A stretch of 64,000 nt of DNA from Carex sylvatica (taxonomy: Eukaryota; Streptophyta; Magnoliopsida; Poales; Cyperaceae): NCBI GenBank assembly GCA_964058845.1, contig CAXKVR010000316.1:38501-102500 (forward strand). The letters are read 5' to 3'. The translations under genes were made by a program, and so were the position numbers. Positions 48,689-59,654 of the stretch are shown one piece after another (the stretch's first letter is position 1; the number at the start of each line of letters is the position of its first letter). The notes under the pieces are model-generated. The model made no database searches, had not been told where the DNA came from, and saw only the letters and a list, made by a program, of their open reading frames with translations.

Positions 48689-50551
48689 AAGTATTCTGAT
48701 ATCTTTTGATTAGCTTCAATGCTATTGTACCGTTCATAGGTACCAAACCGGTACTGTTATCAATATGATACAACTCAAATCATGATCAAACCCATCTCAG
48801 ATGAGAAATTAATACTCATAATACCTTTTGGACCTTCATATGATCTCAAATGAATGATTTATTAAAGAAAATCACAATGAAATCAAGCAGAATAGACACA
48901 GGAGCAAATCGATACCAATGGTTACTGTAGAAGCCTATACCGAAGCCTCCAATGATCTCCAGTCGCCGACAACAGTGCAATCGACTCCTGACGTTGAGAC
49001 GATCAAGATGGTATACTTGGTCGACGACGCCGTGGTCAGAATAGGCTGGACCCCTTCTTCCTCAGCCCTGTCAGAGATGAACTCTAGGGTTCATCGACTA
49101 TGCACGAATTCTAAAGCATAGGCATAGATCTTGATGCACATGAAGAGATCTAATGGCTAAAATTTAAATAAGAGAATCAACGGTCCACTGACAAGCTGGG
49201 ACTCCTTTGTCAGTGATTAAAGCAAATTTAAAATGATGTAACACGAATCCTAAAGTCCAATTGATGAAATCCCAGCCTCTGTACATTAATTGATAATCCA
49301 ACACACTCTTTGCAGGCCCAGGAACCCAAATCTTGAAGCCCATTTAGATTAAATCCCTCATGTACATATCTTAAAACCCAGTGCAAATCTCAAAGGTTTA
49401 TGCATAGATCTTGATATCTTAACACAGATCTTAAAGCCCAGGTGTTATGAATTCAAAGATTAGCACACTCATCAAAGGCCCAGTACACTCATTAATGATC
49501 TGAACCCAAATCTCAAAGCCCATCAAATAAATCAGGCTTGCACCAATCTTAAAGCCCACTGAATTAAATCTAAAGACCCAACACACATCTCAAAGCTTTA
49601 AAAACCCAAATCCTAAAGCTCAGCACTAATCTTAAAGCCCATATATGATCAAAAAGATACCTTTTTCATATAAACCCCTCTGATTAAAGAAAATATGTAG
49701 AGAGACCCCTGGAAATTTACATAAAGGCCCCTGGCAGCATAAAATCTTTATAAACATGCCCCTAAGAGCCCAATTTTCATTCCATACCCTATAAAAATCC
49801 AAATTACAACATCAGGTCCCTGAAAATTTACAAATAGGTCACTGGGAGTATAAAAACTTCACAAACAAGTCCTTTTTGGCCATAACTTCTTCGTTTCAAG
49901 TCCAAATCGACTCAAACCAGTTCCAAATGAATCCAAATTCAATTCTCTATGATCCTAAGTAATAATTGAACATGTTTAAAATTCCATTATAATCTGAAAT
50001 GACCAAAATACACCTCTCTCGACATATTTTTATAGAAATGATATTTGAATATGTATTTCTCAAATTTAAATTATACAAACGATACTTCCTTGCATATTTT
50101 TATATACTGAAAATATTAAATACACATGCATGTGCACATAGGATCAAGATAAAATATCCAGATCATGTCCAAATCAGTCAAGAAATTACTAAACGACCAA
50201 ATGAACTTTACATGAGCCCCATTTTAAAGCCCCATTACTCAGTTCACAACCAATAGGCACAAATCCCAGAATGAACGAGGTGTTCAGCTTGACCCGAAAG
50301 GTCTTTCTGATGTAATTAATGGTGGGGTTTACGCCCGTCAGGAGTTAAACGTCCCCACAATTGAAAATAATAAAATCTCGACGAACCGATCATGAACGTA
50401 AGTACGCCGCAAGGGTGAACCAGGAGGAAAGCAGGAAGAGAGAGAAGAGAAATCCGATGCATCACATCGTCACATCGCCCCGCACCGTCAGCTAACCCGA
50501 CGAACCATAGAAACTAAAACTCTCAGTGTGCGAACTTTTCTGCCGCATACA
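48689..50551 (+). mobile_element. Right LTR of gypsy element
   Basis: It matches 31698-33788 in the same orientation and ends ...GCCGCATACA. It is not followed by a PBS. Instead it breaks an Ulp1-like exon on the minus strand, so the 3' end of the gypsy lies here. The 5-mer after it is GTCTT. The matching left flank was not found because the left LTR end is disrupted. It lacks the 203-bp duplication of the left LTR. Confidence 0.82.
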
Positions 50552-51114
50552 GTCTTGCATGAGCAACATGACATAATATGCACATTCCCAGCTGGCTGGT
50601 TGTTGTGGGCACTATATAACAAGTTTGAAAAAATTGAAATGTATGTTAATGAGCATACAAATGACTTATATGTCTAGATATTCATAATTTTTTGCATCTA
50701 GGTCCCTATAATCATATCTCAATAGAAACTATTATCTTGCAATCGTTATGAATCGTTAAAGAAGTACCCATTACCCTGACAAAGACACTGTTGAAATATG
50801 AACACATTGAACAATCAATACTTATGAGAGATATTTAAAATGATAAAATAATAAAAAAATTATTAGCATTCTAAACAAACGTAAAATTTAGAAAGGCACT
50901 TACTCCTCGATCGTAGCAGAGATTATTAGCATTTTTTTACTCTTCTTATCGGAATCGTACACGTACAATGCACTTTCTCTTGGCATAAGCATGGCTAATA
51001 TCCAATGATTTCTGCATGTTAGGTTTATAGCATGTCGTATTCTATAATTTATATGAATTGAAAGAAATATAATAAAATTAGAATATATATATAACACTAA
51101 CATCTGATGGTAAG
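50552..51114 (-). pseudogene. Ulp1-like cysteine protease, catalytic exons (CACTA-type gene)
   Basis: Two exons are recognisable. The exon 51011-50904 has a CATGCAG acceptor and a GTAAGT donor and encodes NHWILAMLMPRESALYVYDSD, with the catalytic His of a C48 (Ulp1/SUMO-protease-like) fold and a following Asp. The exon from 50611 has a TATATAG acceptor and encodes QQPASWECAYYVMLLMQ with the catalytic Cys. It is cut at 50552 by the gypsy LTR. Such domains are fused to or encoded beside transposase in plant CACTA and some Mutator-like elements. Together with the exons at 54832-57246 it forms one broken minus-strand gene. Confidence 0.75.
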
Positions 51115-52505
51115 TGTTCACACAAAAGCGTATGGTACAAAGTTTCAGTACAGCGAGCTGTACCTTTTAACCTTTAATACACCTTCGGTTCAGACTGCAA
51201 GTGCACAGTCCTATCGAATAGTATATAGTCGGGTATCGATCACAGGGACGGTTCAAATCTAAACCGGATTCTACTTAGGTCAATTAAAGACTAGAAGTGA
51301 GAAATGGTTGGTTTTTGGTATTTAATTCCTAATCAGTTCAATAACAGTAATTAAATGAAAGACAGTAAATAAACTTGGTTTAAATCAATAATAAAAGGAG
51401 TTTCCAGGGTTTCAGACTTATCTCAGTTCTGCCTCTCAGTCCCTGACACGGACCGTGTAATTTCTTACACGGGTCGTATCAGCTTACACGGACCGTGTAG
51501 TTTCCTACACGGGTCGTATCAGCTTACACGAACCGTGTACTGTCGTACACGGGTCGTGTGGACTTCGAGTTAATGCACCAGTCACTGTTTCTTTACGTGG
51601 TTCCTTTGTGTAGGGTTCAACTGACCAGACCTAATGTTTCTAAACCTCAACTGTCGTATGTTGGTTTATCGACTTGGTATGGAATCTGCAATATCTGCCC
51701 TCTTTGGGCTCTAAACCTCAACTGTCGTATATTGGTTCGAGTTACCAAGTTACTTGTTTGGAATACTAAAGGTAACCTCTTATCCGTCGATAAGAGGAAA
51801 TGTTCACCTTCCGGCTACTAGTTGGTTTCCCCTGTCGGATCACTAATCCTACCTCATGTACTTAGTCTGGTTGCAAGATCAAATTGGACATAGTACCTTA
51901 TAGATGTGGCCTCATCTAGTGGTCAATCCAAATAATAATCAAGCAATTCAAACTAAGCAATTAAAATAAATCACAATCAAGTAAACACAAATTTCAACGT
52001 AAAAATCTGTCACACCCCCGGACAACCCGCCGCGCATTTATGCGCAAGGCGCTAAGCACATCACATACATTATCAGTAACACATTTAATAAGCCACTATA
52101 TTAAAGTAAATGGGGTCCACAAGCAAATAAAAACGGAAAAGTATGTCAGACATGGCTAGTCAAACAGTCACCGCCATGTCTACACAATGTATTGTTCATA
52201 CAAAACATAAAATAAAACAAATAGTGGCCACTTTAATCACTTCCGCTAATTTCCTCACTCGCGGCCTTCCTCCATGTCCTCAGCTTCATTTCCTGGAACC
52301 CACATAAAAGTGGAAACGGGTGAGAGATTGAACTATCTCTCAGTGCGGAATTTAGTTCCAGCCCGGTATTTTTACAAATGAATGCAATTAATACCCGAAT
52401 AACCAAAAAATAAAATAAATCCCAATTTCCTATAAATTCAGATATGCAAGCTTTTAAAACAATTTCAAATCTCCAACTCGCTTCTTTTCTTTCAAAAACT
52501 TTCAC

Positions 52506-52815
52506 AATCTGGACCCCCACACACGAACGATCCAGCCTTTCCTGTTCAGTCACAATTTAAGGTTTTGAAATTCCACACTCTGGGAATCCATGCCCGTACA
52601 TGAAAACCCGGCGAATCGCCACACAAGGACGACCCGAATACCAAACTCTAGATGGGCCATTGCGGGGACCCATCCGGCGAACCGTCACACAAGGACGACC
52701 CGTTCTGTTCATATTTCACACTCTGGACTGCCACACATGGACAGTCCAACAAATCGCCACACGAGGACGACGCGATTTTCCAACAAAATCCATGCAGAAC
52801 CGCCACACAGGGACG
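52506..52815. repeat. Interspersed CGCCACACAAGGACGACCCG motif array
   Basis: Variants of the 20-bp motif start near 52615, 52683, 52731, 52756 and 52801, with a more degenerate one near 52508. Spacing varies from 25 to 70 bp, so this is not a simple tandem repeat. Confidence 0.75.
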
Positions 52816-53478
52816 GCCCCAATTTAAAACAATGCATTTAAAAACTCTCTGTTTTCTCATTCACATTCGCAATTCCTGTCAGTTCAAATCAATGCATCCA
52901 AAATTTCCTATCCATGCAATTCTACACAAAAACAACCGAGTGTTCGACATTCTCAACATGCAGTTTATCTACCAGATTGGGAAAAAGGATTACCTACCTT
53001 AATCCATGCATTTTGTATATTTTTGTAAAAAATACCAGGAACCCGCACCTGTATTCTCAGTGACTTCGCTTGAGCGTGTATTGGGATCTCGCGTATTCTC
53101 AGCGTCCCCTAGAGGCTCGCAGTTTGCTCCTAAGTTTTAACACACTTGATTAGATTCTTATTTCTACTTAATCTACAGGATTCAATTTCAATTTAACACC
53201 CTTAATTTCGCATGAAACTCGTAAAGAAGGTCTTAATCCTATAGCCCTATTCACAATTTACCTTTAATTAAATAACTACTATCCTCGATTCTTCCCACCA
53301 ATTCAATTTAGAATTTAACTTTGAGTAACAACCTTGATTCTTGTATAAACTAGACCAATTTTAAAATAGAAGAGGGTTCAATTTGCAATTTGGGTTATTG
53401 GGTCTAGGGTTTTCGGTTTTTGGATTCAACCTTAGGGTTTTCGGGTCTAGGTGCTAGGGTTTCGGCCTAGGGTCTTGG

Positions 53479-53590
53479 GTTAGTGGGTTTCGGGTCTAGG
53501 GTTAATGGGTTAGTGGGTTTCGGGTCTAGGGTTAATGGGTTAGTGGGTTTCGGGTCTAGGGTTAATGGGTTAGTGGGTTTCGGGTTTGGG
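53479..53590. repeat. 30-bp minisatellite, 3 copies plus partial
   Basis: The unit TTAGTGGGTTTCGGGTCTAG + GGTTAATGGG starts at 53479, 53509, 53539 and partially at 53569. Copies are nearly identical. The short frames it creates on both strands (DPKPTNPLTL / GFGSRVNGLV periods) are not genes. Confidence 0.88.
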
Positions 53591-54429
53591 GGCCGGCGGC
53601 ACAAGGGAAGGGGAAGGGTAGAGAGGAAGAGAGAGAGAGAGACACGGCTAGAGGGGAAGGGCAACAAGGAGGGGGGGTTCGGCTGGGTTCTTGTGGCCGG
53701 CGGCAGCCAAGAGGAGAGGGGAAGGGGGCGGCCAAGAAGAGCAAAAGAGAGAGAGGAAAGAAAGAAAGAAATACTTACAGAAAAATTGAAAGAGGGAGGA
53801 GGTCTTCACAGGGAGAAATGGAATGAGAAGAGAGGAGAGGGTTGGGTTGGTTATATTATTGAATATGGGCTAAACTTAGAATTGCATATTTCTAATTTGG
53901 GCTTACTAATTGGGCTAAGTAATGTATAATTATAATTATATGCAGAATTTAGATATAACTTTCATGCAAATATATAAAATGTTTTGCTATTTATTTGATT
54001 GCCTTTTTATAAATTATTTTCTGAACTATATATATATTTTTTTCTAAATTGGATTTCTAAATTTAAAATATACCCGGATTTAGAGGCGTTACAAAATCCA
54101 ATAACTAGATGCAAAACAAAACATTCGATTACATCTTAACCCTAGAAACAAATAAAACTACTCAAGCATAGTGCCAAAACAGATAACAAAGATAAAAGAA
54201 TAAGAATTCATGCTAAAACCGAAGTACAAAGGAGATCCACAATAAAAACTCGCGTCTTTTGCTTCTCAACTTCGTCTCCAAGCAATAGCCGTCAATCTCT
54301 AACCCTAGAATCGTCTCTCTGCTCCAGAATTCTCTTCTGGTGCAAGAAATCCCGTTTATATAGACTTTGGCCGACTTTCATTCCTTCAGATTTCTTTCCA
54401 GAACTCCAGATCTCTTTCCGGATTTGTCT

Positions 54430-54615
54430 GATACGACCCGTGTAACATCCTGTATGGGTCGTGTGCCTGTGTCTCTTCTGAGATCGAGTCAGCGGTCGTG
54501 TCTGTGGTCGAGTCGAGGTTGATACGACCTGTGTAACATCCTGTATGGGTCGTGTGCCTGTGTCTCTTCTGAGGTCGAGTCAGCAGTCGTGTCTGTGGTC
54601 GAGTCGAGGTTGGTA
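54430..54615. repeat. 91-bp tandem duplication in LTR
   Basis: ATACGACC(C/T)GTGTAACATC starts at 54431 and 54522, and the intervening sequence is nearly identical. Each copy holds an ACGACCCGTGTA and a GGGTCGTGT half, so the duplication multiplied the palindrome-type motif. Confidence 0.8.
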
Positions 54616-54831
54616 CGACCCGCACAAGATTGTACACGGGTCGTGTCAATACTTCTCAAATTCCAGATTCTCCTCGATTTCATCTCATTCCTGCAAAATA
54701 AGAACAAACTTGCAGCAGTACCACATTCTATGAATATTTTAATGAAATACAACTGATTAAATGATTCTAGACACAGGTTTTGGTACAAAATATAGGTCGG
54801 AAAGTAGGTATGTTTGTGGGATATCAGTAAG

Positions 54832-55500
54832 GTATGAAGATCAATCTCTTGTCCCGATTTGCTTCGAGTGTTTCCCCTATGTATTGAAGTGTACCTCCTC
54901 GGTCATCATTCAACATGGTGGCATTCGTTCGCTGGAGGTCCATGAGACCACTCTGCTCATCGGGAAATTTCTCCTTGATGAATTTGTGCCAATACCTCAA
55001 AAAAAGAAGGCATACAAGTGTTCTCAATTTTGTGAAATTTGAATTAAAAGTACTAAATTCTGTCATTATTATGAATATTAACTCACAGCATCCAGATTTG
55101 AATGACTGGTACAGTGAGCCACTCCCGTGGTGTAAGCAAGGCCGCATAATCATCTGCATAAACAGATATGAAGTCTGCTGAACATAAAAGATCAAGTGGC
55201 GGATCAATTTTGAATGGACTGCCATTTAGCTCTGAAAATCGATCACGCAGCTGCTTGAATGTTCGTCCTAGCTTGTCAAAATTGATATGATCAAACGCCT
55301 TGATGTGACTCGTTGTGTTTCGACCTCCAGGAACTTATACCTCTTTGCGTGGTTCCTACAAAATTTCGTAATAAATTGAAATAAAATCCAGAATTAACTA
55401 TAACTCTATCATATAGATACAAATTAAGAAGTATAAGAACTTAATAATAATATACCTCATCTGAACCTGTTGATATCACCATATTTGATCTATTGTTCCG
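54832..55500 (-). pseudogene. Ulp1-like protease, N-terminal exons (CACTA-type gene)
   Basis: Exon 55355-55087 has a TTTTGTAG acceptor and a GTGAGT donor. It encodes FKQLRDRFSELNGSPFKIDP and an acidic VYADDYAALL segment, with one in-frame TAA near its start. The next exon, from about 55008 to the LTR insertion at 54831, encodes YWHKFIKEKFPDEQSGLMD and ends in RLIFIPY, the strand that precedes the catalytic His-Trp in this protease family. The His-Trp itself lies beyond the solo LTR at 51011. A short exon about 55509-55457 may precede these. Role in the source element is presumably linked to transposition; it is not established. Confidence 0.65.
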
Positions 55501-55509
55501 ACCAATTCC

Positions 55510-55960
55510 TGTATCAAAATTTGTATTTTAAACAATTAAATAGCATCTATTACATTGAATATCTATATAATGTGGTACTGCTGCGCTTTCATTCTTATTT
55601 GTAGAAAAATTGGCGAAATCAGGAAGTAACTGGCATTTTGAGACTCTGCACGCGAGTCGCATCAACCTTGACGCGAGTCGCTTCACACTCTCACGCTACC
55701 ACGGACGCTAGCCGCATCAGAAGAACTCTGATGTGAGTCGCATCACTATTGATGCGAGTCACATCGGAGTTTTCCAGAGCAGAAGGCGGAGGCTCAATAG
55801 AGGCCCAATTAAGGCCCAAAGCTGAAAAGGTCATTTGGGAAGGCTATAAAAGGGCATTCTCTGCCACTAACAGAAAGGAAGGGAATCCAAAAACCTGGTT
55901 CAAAAAGAGAGATTGAGTGCGAGAGCTGAGGAGTGAAGATTGGAAGAGCTTCATAGATAA
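55510..55960 (+). mobile_element. Athila-type LTR fragment (about 0.45 kb)
   Basis: It begins TGTATCAAAATTTG and contains GTGGTACTGCTGCG (about 55572), the box also present near the 5' end of the LTRs at 51115-54826 and 57247-58698, here in the opposite orientation. Four or five GATGCGA-G-TCGCATC palindromes follow (55650-55770), then GGCTATAAAAGGG (about 55840) and a leader-like stretch. It breaks a CACTA-type exon at about 55955. It is too short for a whole LTR and no target duplication matches, so it is truncated or a miniature element. Confidence 0.55.
55843..55850 (+). promoter_or_regulatory. TATA box of LTR fragment
   Basis: GCTATAAAAGG lies about 75 bp downstream of the palindrome cluster and is followed by a purine-rich leader. 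Promoter function is inferred from motif and position. Confidence 0.45.
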
Positions 55961-57246
55961 GGGGAGGTTTAAGAAATCTGCATCCTGAATAGCATCCACC
56001 GTTACTCTTGCATGGTCGGGCGGCATAGGCCTACTATGAATTGTTCCACCTTGTACAACTGAAATATGAATTGTCCCTACAGCCACTACAAGAGTATTCC
56101 CACCTACATTTGCCTGAAGTTTGCAGCTTAGTTCTGCCTTCTGTACAAATATATGTATTTACTCGAATAAAATCTGAATATATATGAAATTAAGGCATAG
56201 GCCTACTGATTCAAATCTAAATTTGCATTACCTCAGTAAACCCAGAAAGATTTGCATATGTTTTGACTGACTGGCAGCTGCTCTGAACGACTATTGGGCT
56301 ATACGTCTTTTCTTGTTGGCCCATTGTCTGCTGAAGCAAAATTGCAAGTTCAGATTTCATTTCTTGTTGTAATCTCTCCTCTATTCCTCTTACTCTCTCC
56401 TCCACTCTTTGATCCACTCTCGCGTCAAATTCTTCTTCGGACCTCGAGTAAGTGCATCTCCTCCTTATCAATAAAGATACATCGGAGAGTCCCAAGACCA
56501 ATGGAATTCTGTCTGCTGGAATAATCAAAAAGTTGCTTCCGAATTGATCTTATCCTTTATAATGAGAATCTCTCTTTGTTCGGTAATAACTGAATCTTTC
56601 AATAAAATACTCGTTATATCAATAAATAGAAAGAATTAGGCATTAGTTCATGAATCATGATAAGAATTGTATATGTATGAATATGGAAGAAAGAATAAAG
56701 AAAGATTTTTTTTATTATTCATTCCATATATGACATTCCATTTCTTTTTTCCTCTTCTTCTGTCTCAGGGGAGGGTACTTCAAAAAAAAAAAAAAAGATC
56801 TTACCGAATGTTGTTTTCATTGGAACCAGACCTCCCACTCCTCTCACTCTCCCATGATGTTCCGAATTTGGTAGACATTTTCCCAGAACATCATCGTATC
56901 GTACGACAGCCAACTGGCCTTGTTTAAAAGCCGCTTCTTGTTCTTCCTGAAATGACAACATGCATGTTATAACATAATAAATTAAAGTTGAGGTTTCAAT
57001 CAATGATAATATCTAAATTCTCACAATTCTGTTGATGATCGGTACGTATTTTTCTGGATAAAAGCATTCCTTGGTCTCGTCTGAGAGCTTCTATCTTGCT
57101 AGTTTCCATGTGACATACCTATGCTCAACCGACAAATCAACAAACTCCTCTGGTGTCAATGCAGTACTAGTTGACTCTTGGAAAGACGAATTACTAGATG
57201 CTTTCTTGTTTGCAATCACCTGCATAGCTGATCGCACGAGAATATA
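55961..57246 (-). pseudogene. CACTA-type transposase-associated exons
   Basis: Four exons with consensus borders can be drawn on the minus strand. Exon 57246-57025 encodes LTPEEFVDLSVEHRYVTWKL and contains one TAG at about 57085. Exon 56946-56805 encodes YDDVLGKCLPNSEHHGRVRG, the VFG-HxGRVRG block of the plant Transposase_24/PTTA family. Exon 56515-56232 encodes a charged coiled-coil-like segment (DARVDQRVEERVRGIEERLQ). The exon from 56140 encodes CKLQANVGGNTLVVAVGTIH and continues to about 55961, where an LTR fragment breaks it. Order and content match genes of CACTA-like elements that combine this domain with an Ulp1 domain. The first exons are lost at the Athila insertion (57247). Confidence 0.7.
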
Positions 57247-58698
57247 TGCCAAAAAGTTTCAGTATAGCAAGCTATACTTCTTAAACCTTTGTTATACTCT
57301 GTCAATTCAGATAGCAAGTGAACTATCCTGTCGTTGAGTATGCTCAGGTATCGATCCACAGGGACGGAATAAAAACACTAGACTTACCCTAAAATCACTT
57401 GAGATTCTAGAAGTGAGAAGAATTTGGTTTGGTTTTAGTTCTAACAATTCTACTGATTAAAAGACAATAAGAGATAATTAAAGTTGTTTTCAATTGATAA
57501 AAGGGCGTTTCCAGGGTTCAGATTTCATTTCTGTTCAGTCTCAAGGCGTACGGCCCGTACAGATTCCCGTACGGTCCGTATGGCACCTCAAGTTAATGCT
57601 GCAGCTACTGTTTCCTGTGTTGATACTGTGTTTAGGGTTTCTTTTGACCAGATCTAGATACCTAACCTCAACTTTCGCATTTTGGCCTGATACCCGATTA
57701 CCGGACTCAAGTACTTCCCTCTTAGATGCGTTAAACCTCAACTTTCGCATTTTGGCCTAATTTATCTAAGTTATTTGTTAGTTTACTAAAAGTATCCAAG
57801 GACTTTCGCCTCAAGGAAAGTTTCGCCTTTCGGGTACTCCTTGGTTTCACCCTACTTCATATACTTTATTCGGTTGGAATGAATTTCATAGACTTGGCTC
57901 CACACTTAGATGTGCGCATTCATCTAACGGGATGACTAATCAGATTCAAGCAAGCACAAATAGAGCAATAAAAATACTACATAACAAAGTAAAAACCAAG
58001 CGTTCAACACAAAATCATAGTAGCATACAAGCAAAACTAAACTAGAAACTACATCTTACCCCTAGAAACAAAGTAAATTAGCTACTCATGTTCATAAGAT
58101 AACACAAATAACAAGAAATAAAAGAGTTCATGACAAAACAGTGGAAAACCCGAAGATCCGTGGAAAACTCGCGTTCTTCCCTTCTCTTCTTCTTTTCCCC
58201 TTGTCCAAAACCTAGCAAGAATCAATTGATAGAATCAATGATTCGAAAGTTATTGATTGATTCTGCTATTAATCCCCTTTCCTGCTGTGGAATATCTCCT
58301 TTAATGCCCCAGATCACGCCTGGAGGGGTTTCCTTTTCGGCTCCTCAAATCGTGCTCAATTCAGATTCCAGCTGGATTTTCCGAATCAGCGTTGTACGGC
58401 CCGTACGAGATCCCGTACGGCCCGTATGCCTGGGCTTTGACTTGGAGACTTTGTGCCTCTGTTGTGGATCCTTCTGTGTGGTTGGGCAGTTCTTGTACGG
58501 CCCGCACAGAATATCATACGGGCCGTATGAAAAGTTGTCAGAACCAGTTTTTCGCCCTTTTTCCTGCAAAATACCAAACAAAACATAGCAGTACCACATT
58601 TCATCGAAATATAAGTAAAAAGTCCACATTAATAGGCTTTAAAGCACAGGTTTCATTGTAAATTAGGGCCATAATTCAGATATAATATGGAGATATCA
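57247..58698 (-). mobile_element. 3' LTR of Athila-type element A (1.45 kb)
   Basis: The plus strand begins TGCCAAAAAGTTTCAG and ends GGAGATATCA, so on the minus strand it is TGATATCTCC...TTTTTGGCA. A polypurine tract abuts it at 58699-58709. It shares the family signature (GGTATCGATCCACAGGGA near 57348) with the other Athila-type LTRs. TACGG-N-CCGTA palindromes occur near both ends (57549-57580 and 58395-58527). The left flank is ATATA (57242-57246). The other flank is lost because the element is cut by the telomere. Confidence 0.85.
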
Positions 58699-58709
58699 AA
58701 TTCCCCCAA
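58699..58709 (-). other. Polypurine tract
   Basis: On the minus strand CTTGGGGGAATT runs directly into the TGATATC start of the LTR. This is the expected plus-strand primer site for an LTR retrotransposon. Confidence 0.75.
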
Positions 58710-59654
58710 GCTTGAACTTTGCTTGTCCTCAAGCAAAAATTCTAACTTAGGTGTGGTTCGGGTTGTTGGACTTACCTAAATGCAACTTAATCTACTAAGA
58801 GGAAAAAGGTGCATGATTTTGCGTTCGTTAGAAATCCATTGGAGTCATTTCAGATAGTAACTTGGTTTCCTTTGGTCAACTTTAATTCACCCCACAACTC
58901 AATTGATCAAACTCTAACTTCAAGAATGTAATGCTATTTGTAAGAATTAAGCAATCAAACGTATCAATAGTTCATTCTTTACCAAATTTATGCCCTCATT
59001 TGTGGTTGGAAATTCCCTCAAGCTTGGAACAAGCTTAGGTCAGAAAGTCACGGACTACGTGTGTTGATGTTTGTAAAGGCTCTTTTCGGTTTTTTTTTTT
59101 TTTTATAGGTGTACGGTCCGTATGGTCTGGGTACGGTCCGTATGGGAGACGAGCTCAAAGGCGCCTAACACGGCTTATTGCCAGTACTCTTATATTCTCC
59201 ATCTTTTCCCTTCGTATACATCATGAATACACACATCCAATGATATTCATTCATACCAATGGATGTCCTAATCTTTCTATTACTTTGAAATCCCATTTTT
59301 CTATTTTTACAAGGCATATTCCGGTTTCAAATGCTTTCTTGACACAATTCAATTCAATCCCACAAAGTCCCAAAACAGACTATCGTTTACAATTCTTTCA
59401 ACCAAATGTGTGGTTATTTCCAATTTCCCAACCATTTCACAACCAAAATTTTTCAAATTGAACCCTAATTCACGCAATTCACACAGATTTAATCCTCAAA
59501 ACATGCAAACACAGAAACAAACTAAGACAAACTAAATGCAAAATAAAGAAAATAACTAATCACCCCCCCAAGCTTAGTCCGAGCATTGTCCTCAATGCTT
59601 CAGGATATGTAATGGGAAAAATAAATAAGCTAGGGTAGGGAGAAAGAAACCTGA
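58710..59654 (-). other. 3' non-coding region of Athila-type element A
   Basis: It contains a second CAAGCTTGAGGGA-type box (about 59010), two perfect TACGGTCCGTA palindromes (59112, 59132) and a GAGGACAATGCTCGGACTAAG box near 59575-59595. The short plus-strand frame at 59240-59461 has no domain support. Confidence 0.7.

Larger units (their letters stand above)
52008..54093 (-). mobile_element. Nested solo LTR (2.09 kb), TSD aaatc
   Basis: The plus strand begins TGTCACACCCCCGG and ends GAGGCGTTACA. The flanks are identical AAATC 5-mers at 52003-52007 and 54094-54098. On the minus strand an ATAATATAACC box near 53855 is followed by a CT-rich leader, giving the orientation. It contains a row of GCCACAC-GGACG motifs (52506-52815) and a 30-bp minisatellite (53479-53590). 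It is the same broad family as 3243 and 28979. It lies inside the 51115-54826 LTR. Confidence 0.92.
51115..54826 (-). mobile_element. Athila-type solo LTR with nested LTR, TSD gtaag
   Basis: The plus strand begins TGTTCACACAAAAGCG and ends GTTTGTGGGATATCA. The flanks are identical GTAAG 5-mers at 51110-51114 and 54827-54831. Without the nested LTR (52008-54093 plus one 5-mer) it is about 1.62 kb. It has the family signature (GTACCTTTTAACC, GGGTATCGATC) at the left end and a GTGGTACTGCTG box near the right end (minus strand 5' end). TACACGG-N-CCGTGTA palindromes occur at both ends (51446-51556 and 54430-54655). It interrupts the Ulp1-like gene. No coding region is present. Confidence 0.9.

Noticed and set aside
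53467..53929. Frames with Pro-, Gly- and Arg-rich repeats
   Set aside because: They come from the 30-bp minisatellite and purine-rich leader inside a solo LTR. There is no conserved domain.
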